A model generated the notes under the pieces. It made no database searches. It was given only the letters and a program-made list of their open reading frames with translations, and had not been told where the DNA came from. A program made the position numbers and the translations under genes. From Mesobacterium pallidum (lineage in GTDB: Bacteria; Pseudomonadota; Alphaproteobacteria; Rhodobacterales; Rhodobacteraceae): DNA of 64,000 nucleotides. Every line of letters begins with the position of its first letter. Within the stretch, counting starts at the first letter, position 1. Positions 58,384-64,000 of this stretch are shown piece after piece. The DNA lies in contig NZ_JAIMID010000001.1 in NCBI RefSeq assembly GCF_019966535.1, positions 248,001-312,000 of the forward strand. Direction: 5' to 3'.

Positions 58384-60312
58384 ATGACCGACCGACCGCA
58401 GACCCCTCTGCTTGACCGCGTGGCGCGGCCCGCCGACCTCAAGCAATTCTCGGATGCCGAGCTGCACCGCCTCGCCGCCGAGCTGCGGGCCGAGACGATC
58501 TCGGCCGTGTCCGAGACCGGCGGCCACCTGGGCGCGGGCCTTGGCGTGGTCGAGCTGACCGTGGCGCTGCACGCGGTCTTCGACACGCCGCGCGACAAGA
58601 TCATCTGGGACGTGTCGCACCAATGCTACCCGCACAAGATCCTGACCGGCCGCCGCGACCGCATCCGCACCCTGCGGCAGAAGGACGGGCTGTCGGGCTT
58701 TACCAAGCGGTCGGAATCCCCCTTTGACCCCTTCGGCGCGGCCCATAGCTCGACCTCGATCTCGGCCGCGCTGGGCTTTGCCGTGGCCCGCGACCTGGGC
58801 GGCGTCATCCCCGAGGGGATCGGCGACGCCATCGCGGTGATCGGCGACGGGGCGATGTCGGCCGGCATGGCCTTCGAGGCGATGAACAACGCCGGGCACC
58901 TCAGGAAACGGATGATCGTCATCCTCAACGACAACGAGATGTCGATCGCCCCGCCGGTGGGGGCGCTGTCGTCCTACCTCAGCCGCCTCTACGCCGAGGC
59001 GCCGTTCCAGGACCTCAAGGCCGCCGCCAAGGGCGCGGTCAGCCTGCTGCCCGAACCCTTCCGCGAAGGCGCCAAGCGCGCCAAGGAGATGCTGAAGGGC
59101 ATGACCGTCGGCGGCACGCTCTTCGAAGAGCTGGGGTTCAGCTACCTCGGCCCCATCGACGGCCATGACCTCGACCAGCTGCTGCCGGTGCTGCGCACCA
59201 TCCGCCAGCGCGCGACGGGACCGATCCTGCTGCATGTGCTGACCAAGAAGGGCAAGGGCTATGCCCATGCCGAACATGCCGCCGACAAGGGCCATGGCGT
59301 GGCCAAGTTCGACGTGGTCACCGGCAAGCAGAAGAAGACGCCCAGCAACGCGCCGGCCTATACCAAGGTTTTCGCCAATGCGCTGCTCGACCATGCGGCC
59401 GAGGATGACCGCATCTGCGCCGTCACCGCCGCCATGCCCGATGGCACGGGGCTGGACCTTTTCGCCGAACGCTACCCGTCGCGCGTCTTTGACGTGGGGA
59501 TCGCGGAACAGCACGGCGTGACCTTCTCGGCCGGGCTGGCGGCGGCGGGGATGCGGCCCTTCTGCGCGCTCTACTCGACCTTCCTGCAGCGCGGCTACGA
59601 CCAGGTGGTGCATGACGTGGCGATCCAGCGCCTGCCGGTGCGGTTCGCGATCGACCGCGCGGGTCTGGTCGGCGCCGATGGCGCGACCCATGCGGGCGCC
59701 TTCGACGTGGCCTTCCTGGCGAACCTGCCGGGCATGGTCGTCATGGCCGCCGCCGACGAGGCCGAGCTCAAGCACATGGTCGCCACCGCCGTGGCCCATG
59801 ACGACGGCCCCATCGCCTTTCGCTACCCGCGCGGCGAAGGCACGGGTGTCGAGATGCCCGAGCGCGGCGAGGTGCTGGAAATCGGCAAGGGCCGCATGAT
59901 CCGTGAAGGCGCGCGCGTCGCGATCCTCAGCTTCGGCACGCGCTTGTCCGAGGTCGAAACGGCCTGCGAGGCGCTTGGCGCCCGGGGGATCACGCCGACC
60001 GTTGCCGATGCCCGCTTTGCCAAGCCGCTCGACCGCGCGCTGATCCTTGACCTTGCCGCCCGCCACGAGGCGCTGATCACCATCGAGGAAGGCGCGATCG
60101 GCGGGTTCGGCAGCCATGTCGCCCAATTGTTGGCCGAGGAAGGCGTGTTCGACACCGGGCTCAAGTACCGCTCCATGGTGCTGCCCGACATCTTCATCGA
60201 CCAGGCAAGCCCGGCGGACATGTACGCCGTGGCGGGCCTCAACGCCTCGGACATCGAGACCAAGGTGCTGGACGTGCTCGGCGTCGCGCGGATCGGCCAG
60301 CGCCAGGCCTGA
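58384..60312 (+). CDS. dxs: 1-deoxy-D-xylulose-5-phosphate synthase
   Basis: A 642-residue thiamine-diphosphate enzyme, first step of the MEP isoprenoid pathway (pyruvate plus glyceraldehyde 3-phosphate). Motifs: [18 protein letters not shown] at the N-terminus, the ThDP/metal motif [33 protein letters not shown], and in the transketolase half [16 protein letters not shown]. Full length. Last gene of the deacetylase-xseB-ispA-dxs operon. Repeat-rich sequence follows. Confidence 0.97.
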   Translation: MTDRPQTPLLDRVARPADLKQFSDAELHRLAAELRAETISAVSETGGHLGAGLGVVELTVALHAVFDTPRDKIIWDVSHQCYPHKILTGRRDRIRTLRQKDGLSGFTKRSESPFDPFGAAHSSTSISAALGFAVARDLGGVIPEGIGDAIAVIGDGAMSAGMAFEAMNNAGHLRKRMIVILNDNEMSIAPPVGALSSYLSRLYAEAPFQDLKAAAKGAVSLLPEPFREGAKRAKEMLKGMTVGGTLFEELGFSYLGPIDGHDLDQLLPVLRTIRQRATGPILLHVLTKKGKGYAHAEHAADKGHGVAKFDVVTGKQKKTPSNAPAYTKVFANALLDHAAEDDRICAVTAAMPDGTGLDLFAERYPSRVFDVGIAEQHGVTFSAGLAAAGMRPFCALYSTFLQRGYDQVVHDVAIQRLPVRFAIDRAGLVGADGATHAGAFDVAFLANLPGMVVMAAADEAELKHMVATAVAHDDGPIAFRYPRGEGTGVEMPERGEVLEIGKGRMIREGARVAILSFGTRLSEVETACEALGARGITPTVADARFAKPLDRALILDLAARHEALITIEEGAIGGFGSHVAQLLAEEGVFDTGLKYRSMVLPDIFIDQASPADMYAVAGLNASDIETKVLDVLGVARIGQRQA

Positions 60313-60397
60313 GGCGGGCCGGGTAGGGGGGCGCTGCCCCCCGGCGGCCTTGCCGCCGCCCCCCGAGGTATTTTCAAAACAATGAAGACTGCGGGCG

Positions 60398-60456
60398 CTG
60401 ATCCGCTCTTCATCTTGCCTCTAAACTCCGGGGAGTGTGAGGGGCTGGCCCCTCAC
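60398..60456 (-). repeat. Palindromic intergenic repeat, copy 3
   Basis: Inverted copy of the element at 41292-41349, with the same palindromic head and GATGAAGAG tail. It lies in the 292-base gap between dxs and amtB (convergent). Upstream, 60330-60366 is also hairpin-rich (GGGGGCGCTGCCCCCC and GGCGGCCTTGCCGCC), which may serve as the dxs transcript end. Confidence 0.85.
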
Positions 60457-60546
60457 TCCGGCGGGTGGGGCCTGGGCAGACGTCGATCGAGTATTCGAGG
60501 AACAGCGAAAGGCAAGGCGGCGCGGGACCGTGGGCCTGCTTGCCTA

Positions 60547-60578
60547 ATAGAAAAGACCCGGGCGCGAACGCCCGGGTC
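60547..60578 (-). terminator. Rho-independent terminator of glnK-amtB
   Basis: On the minus strand, GACCCGGGCG-TTCG-CGCCCGGGTC (a perfect 10-bp stem with a stable TTCG loop) is followed by TTTTCTAT. It begins about 26 bases after the amtB stop. Confidence 0.92.
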
Positions 60579-60604
60579 CATGTCGCGTGGCCTCAGGGAG
60601 GAGG

Positions 60605-61924
60605 TCAGCCGCGCGAGAATTCGGGGTAGGCTTCCATGCCCAGCTCGGCCATGTCGAGACCCATGATCTCGTCTTCTTCCGAGACACGGATGCCCATGAC
60701 ACCTTTGAGGATGAACCAGACCACCAGCGAGGCGACGAAGGTGAAGACGCCGTAGGCCACGATGCCGGTCAGTTGGGCGGTCAGGGTCGCGGAGCCCGAG
60801 AAGACAACCGCGATGGTGCCCCAGATGCCGCAGACAAGGTGCACCGGGATGGCGCCGACCACGTCGTCGATCTTGAGCTTGTCGAGCATCGGAACCGCGA
60901 AGACCACCAGGATGCCGCCGACGCCGCCGATCAGGAGCGAGCCGAAGAGCGAAGGTGCCAGGGGTTCGGCGGTGATCGACACGAGGCCGGCCAGGGCGCC
61001 GTTCAGGACCATGGTGAGGTCGGGCTTCTTGTACATGATCTGCGTCATGATGAGCGCCGCGATGGACCCGGCAGCTGCCGCCATGTTGGTGTTGGCGAAG
61101 ATGCGCGACACGTCCGACACGTCGCCCACAGTGCCCATGGCCAGCTGCGAGCCGCCGTTGAAGCCGAACCAGCCGAGCCACAGGATGAAGGTCCCGAGTG
61201 TGGCGAGCGCCAGGTTCGAGCCGGGCATCGGCGTGACCTTGCCGTCCTTGCCGTACTTGCCGATCCGCGGGCCCAGCACGATGGCGCCGGCGAGCGCGGC
61301 CCAGCCACCGACCGAGTGCACGATCGTCGAGCCTGCGAAGTCCGAGAAGCCGATGCCGTCAAGCCAGCCGCCGCCCCATTTCCACGAGCCCGAGATCGGG
61401 TACAGGACGCCGGTCAGGACGATCGTGAAGATCAGGAAGGGCCACAGCTTGATCCGCTCGGCCAGCGCGCCCGACACGATCGAGGCGGTGGCGGCGACGA
61501 AGACCAGCTGGAAGAAGAAGTCCGAGCCGACCGAGGCATAGTCAAGCGCCGCATCGGCCGCAGCCACACCCACCGGGTCGAGCACGGTCGGCGAGAAGAA
61601 GGTGCCGACGTAGCCGTTGAAATCGCCCGGGTACATCAGGTTGAAGCCCATGAACCAGTACATGATGGCCGCGATCGAGAACAGCGCGATGTTCTTGGTC
61701 ATCTGCATGGTGACGTTCTTGGACCGCACCAGGCCGCCTTCGAGCATGGCAAAGCCGGCGGCCATGAAGAACACCAGGAAGCCGGCCATGCAGAACAGCA
61801 GGGTGGTCATGATGTAGGGGCCGATCTCGTCGAACCCGGGGGCGGCCGCTTCGGCCTCCTGCGCGAGCCCGAGGCTCGGCAGCGCGACCAGCGCCGCAGG
61901 AAGGATGAACTTGGTCAGTTTCAT
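60605..61924 (-). CDS. amtB: Ammonium transporter
   Basis: A 439-residue Amt/Mep/Rh channel. The N-terminal signal peptide (about 1-21, ending GLA before Gln) is usual for bacterial Amt. Eleven membrane helices are expected. The twin pore histidines are in STIVHSVGGWAALAGA and IPVHLVCGIWGT. ATG 61924 is chosen because it gives the signal peptide; the frame stays open upstream but without family residues. It is 32 bases after glnK, whose product blocks this channel when nitrogen is plentiful. Confidence 0.96.
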   Translation of the reverse strand: MKLTKFILPAALVALPSLGLAQEAEAAAPGFDEIGPYIMTTLLFCMAGFLVFFMAAGFAMLEGGLVRSKNVTMQMTKNIALFSIAAIMYWFMGFNLMYPGDFNGYVGTFFSPTVLDPVGVAAADAALDYASVGSDFFFQLVFVAATASIVSGALAERIKLWPFLIFTIVLTGVLYPISGSWKWGGGWLDGIGFSDFAGSTIVHSVGGWAALAGAIVLGPRIGKYGKDGKVTPMPGSNLALATLGTFILWLGWFGFNGGSQLAMGTVGDVSDVSRIFANTNMAAAAGSIAALIMTQIMYKKPDLTMVLNGALAGLVSITAEPLAPSLFGSLLIGGVGGILVVFAVPMLDKLKIDDVVGAIPVHLVCGIWGTIAVVFSGSATLTAQLTGIVAYGVFTFVASLVVWFILKGVMGIRVSEEDEIMGLDMAELGMEAYPEFSRG

Positions 61925-61956
61925 GTCGTGAGTTTCCCTCTGTGTATCCCGTGCGT

Positions 61957-62295
61957 TCAAATGGCGTCGGCGTCGGTTTCGCCGGTGCGCACACGCACCG
62001 CCTGCGACACGTCCAGGACGAAGATCTTGCCGTCGCCGATCTTGCCGGTGCGGGCTGCCGTCGAAATCGTCTCGACCACCTGGTCTGCCATCGAGGCCGG
62101 AACCACGATCTCGAGCTTGACCTTGGGAACGAAGTTCACGGCGTATTCGGCCCCGCGGTAGATTTCGGTGTGGCCGGACTGAGCGCCGAAGCCCTTGATT
62201 TCGGTCACCATCATCCCGCGCACGCCCGCCTCGGTCAGCGCCTGGCGGACCTCCTCGAGCTTGAACGGTTTGATCGTCGCAATGATGAGTTTCAC
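61957..62295 (-). CDS. glnK: Nitrogen regulatory protein P-II
   Basis: A 112-residue PII protein, exactly the family length. It begins at a GTG codon (62295) with AAAGGGA six bases upstream. Tyr51 in the T-loop (GAEYAVNF) is the uridylylation site, and the B- and C-loop signatures (TGKIGDGKIFV) bind ATP and 2-oxoglutarate. Coupling to amtB identifies it as GlnK rather than GlnB. It reports nitrogen and carbon status and gates AmtB. A likely NtrC site lies about 115 bases upstream. Confidence 0.96.
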   Translation of the reverse strand: MKLIIATIKPFKLEEVRQALTEAGVRGMMVTEIKGFGAQSGHTEIYRGAEYAVNFVPKVKLEIVVPASMADQVVETISTAARTGKIGDGKIFVLDVSQAVRVRTGETDADAI

Positions 62296-62408
62296 CTTGG
62301 TCCCTTTCGGTTTGGCAGGTCGCCCTGCTATTCGCACAGGCAGGTAAGCCCCCGCGGGCACGGAATCGGAAGAAATGCCGCGAAATTAGGCGCTGGATTC
62401 CACGCATT

Positions 62409-62427
62409 AAGCACAAAAAATGTGCTT
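62409..62427. promoter_or_regulatory. NtrC-type binding site upstream of glnK-amtB
   Basis: AAGCACA-N5-TGTGCTT is a perfect 7-bp inverted repeat. Its GCAC-N7-GTGC core has the spacing of NtrC sites (TGCACY-N5-RGTGCA). It is 113 bases upstream of the glnK start. No GG-N10-GC sigma-54 promoter was found between it and glnK; NtrC of Rhodobacter capsulatus is known to act with sigma-70, so this is not a contradiction. Confidence 0.6.
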
Positions 62428-62547
62428 TTCAGAAATGATGCCTGAAAATTGTGCGGTAAGAGAACGCACTTTGTCGGGAGGATCGCTCTACATTCCCGGG
62501 ATACGGATGTAGGATATCGCAAAACAGCGAGATCGGGCAGGTCGGAC

Positions 62548-64000
62548 ATGAGTGATTCAGGGCGCAGGAAGCCGCCACTGGTTGCAGAGCGTCGTTTCGC
62601 CTCGAAAACGACGCCTGCAAAGGGCGCGGCCAAGCCGAAACCCAAGGCGGCGGCCAAGCCGAAGGCAAAGGCAAAGGCGCGTAAGGCCGCGCCCAGGCGC
62701 CGGCGCAATCCCGTGCTGGCCTTCTTCGGCGGGATCATCCGGTTCGTCCTGCGCGTCGTCTGGGGCTTTGGCTGGCGCCTCGGGGCCATCGCGGCGCTGA
62801 TCCTCGGCCTTGCCGTGCTCTACATCTACTCGACCCTGCCACCGGTGAGCGAGGTCGCGGACGGCCGCGCGCGCGGCTCGGTCACCATGATGGACCGCTA
62901 TGGCCAGGTCTTCGCCTGGCGGGGCGAGCAGTTCGGCGGGCTGGTCACGGCCGAAACGGTGTCGCCCCATCTCAAGAACGCGGTGGTCGCGACCGAGGAC
63001 AAGCGCTTTTACCGGCATTTCGGCATCTCGCCGCGCGGCATTGCCAGTGCCGTGCGCATCAACCTGCGCGAAGGGCGCGGGCCGCTGTCGGGACACGGCG
63101 GGTCGACCATCACCCAGCAGACCGCCAAGCTGATGTGCCTGGGCGTCGAATATGACCCCAAGGTCTGGAAGACCCAGACCGACTACGAGAACGACTGCCG
63201 CCAGGGCTCGCTGATGCGCAAGGGCAAGGAGGCGCTCTATGCCATCGCGATGGAGGTCAAGTACACCAAGGACGAGATCCTGACGATCTACCTCAACCGC
63301 GCCTACATGGGCGGCGGGGCGCATGGCGCCGAGGCGGCGGCGCAGCGGTTCTTTGGCAAGCACGCCTCGGAACTGGCGCCGTCCGAAGGCGCGATGCTGG
63401 CCGGCCTTCTGACCGCGCCGACGCGCTTTGCGCCGACCGCCGATCTCGAGCGGGCGCAGAACCGCGCCGCGGTTGTCGTCGGGCTGATGGAGGAGCAGGG
63501 CTACCTGACCGGGGCCGAGGCGGATTATGCCCTCGCCAACCCGGCCGAACTGTCCGAGGCGGCCGAGGCGCGGGCGGGCGGATATTTCGCCGACTGGGTG
63601 CTGACCGAGGTGCCCGATTTCCTGACGCTCAAGACCTCGTCCGACCTGGTGATCCGCACCACGCTTGACCAGCGCATCCAGCGCGCGGCCGAGACGGCGC
63701 TGGCCGACATCTTCGAAACCAAGGTGCGCGAAGGCTCCAAGGCGCAGGCTGCCATCGTGGTGATGAGCGCGGATGGCGCGGTGCGCGCCATGGTCGGCGG
63801 GCGCAAGGCCAATGGCGCGGGGCTTTTCAACCGCGCGGTGCAGGCGCGGCGGCAGACCGGGTCGGCCTTCAAGCCCTTCGTTTACGCGGCCGCTCTGGAC
63901 GTCGGCCATTCGCCCTATTCGACGGTGGTGGATGAACCCTATTGCCTCAACATCCCCGGCTCGGGGGAATGGTGCCCCAAGAACTACACCAACCAGTTCT
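62548..64000 (+). CDS. Class A penicillin-binding protein (transglycosylase/transpeptidase), 5' part
   Basis: Open from ATG 62548 to the window end (484 residues, no stop). A cytoplasmic tail of about 55 residues is very rich in Lys/Ala/Pro (KPKAAAKPKAKAKARK). One membrane helix follows at about 76-95. The GT51 glycosyltransferase domain has catalytic Glu150 in ATEDKRFYRHFG, GGSTITQQTAK and RKGKEALYAIAMEVKYTKDE. The transpeptidase domain is just reached: TGSAFKPFVY gives the SxxK motif. It polymerises and cross-links peptidoglycan. An unusual insert with cysteines (LMCLGVEYDPKVW to NDCRQG) lies within the GT51 domain. Confidence 0.95.
   Translation, partial: MSDSGRRKPPLVAERRFASKTTPAKGAAKPKPKAAAKPKAKAKARKAAPRRRRNPVLAFFGGIIRFVLRVVWGFGWRLGAIAALILGLAVLYIYSTLPPVSEVADGRARGSVTMMDRYGQVFAWRGEQFGGLVTAETVSPHLKNAVVATEDKRFYRHFGISPRGIASAVRINLREGRGPLSGHGGSTITQQTAKLMCLGVEYDPKVWKTQTDYENDCRQGSLMRKGKEALYAIAMEVKYTKDEILTIYLNRAYMGGGAHGAEAAAQRFFGKHASELAPSEGAMLAGLLTAPTRFAPTADLERAQNRAAVVVGLMEEQGYLTGAEADYALANPAELSEAAEARAGGYFADWVLTEVPDFLTLKTSSDLVIRTTLDQRIQRAAETALADIFETKVREGSKAQAAIVVMSADGAVRAMVGGRKANGAGLFNRAVQARRQTGSAFKPFVYAAALDVGHSPYSTVVDEPYCLNIPGSGEWCPKNYTNQF

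Overview
The window is high-GC alphaproteobacterial chromosome, most likely from the Rhodobacteraceae (Rhodobacter/Roseobacter/Paracoccus group). That placement is an inference from protein families and gene order: the deacetylase-xseB-ispA-dxs run, a small lipoprotein-hom-glpX run, the glgB-C-A-X-P block, glnK-amtB, and a PhaZ-type PHB depolymerase. No rRNA, tRNA or CRISPR array was seen.

Left part (1-20 kb). A partial Asp/Glu/hydantoin racemase faces a compact operon: a dipeptide/nickel-type ABC transporter (binding protein, two permeases, two ATPases), an amidase and a RidA-like protein. Together they suggest import and cleavage of an amide- or hydantoin-like nitrogen compound. Next come a glutathione S-transferase and PhaZ. 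A CadC-like winged-helix/TPR regulator is divergent from a methyltransferase-cupin-OsmC-flavin monooxygenase-OsmC series. An RND efflux pump (adaptor plus inner-membrane pump) follows on the minus strand.

Catabolic region (20.5-29.4 kb). A XylR/DmpR-type regulator is divergent from an eight-gene operon: a 2,4'-dihydroxyacetophenone-dioxygenase-like cupin, an SDR, a complete branched-chain-type ABC importer (Tat-exported binding protein, two ATPases, two permeases) and a zinc alcohol dehydrogenase. The regulator keeps the phenol- and zinc-binding residues of its sensor, but its AAA+ domain has lost the Walker A lysine, the Walker B acids and the GAFTGA loop. It should therefore not work as a normal sigma-54 activator. 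A strong inverted repeat lies just upstream of it.

Decayed island (about 29.6-34.9 kb). This stretch holds broken genes only. Homologous IS5-family remnants in inverted orientation sit at its two ends. Between them are IS66 and IS3 remnants, a frameshifted LysR gene, the 3' end of a muconate cycloisomerase gene fused tail-to-head to a beheaded LivF gene, a LivH with an internal deletion, and a LivM with a stop codon and a frameshift. It looks like a second aromatic-catabolism and import locus in ruins. Beyond it lie an intact SDR, enoyl-CoA hydratase and acyl-CoA synthetase operon.

Right part (38.6-64 kb). Housekeeping genes: a DegP-type protease, a TetR regulator, a lipoprotein, hom, glpX, the glycogen operon, an orphan GAF/HisKA_2 histidine kinase beside a small secreted protein, a deacetylase-like protein, xseB, ispA, dxs, glnK-amtB with an NtrC-like site upstream, and the start of a class A penicillin-binding protein that runs off the end. 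A palindromic intergenic repeat occurs three times (41.08, 41.29 and 60.4 kb).
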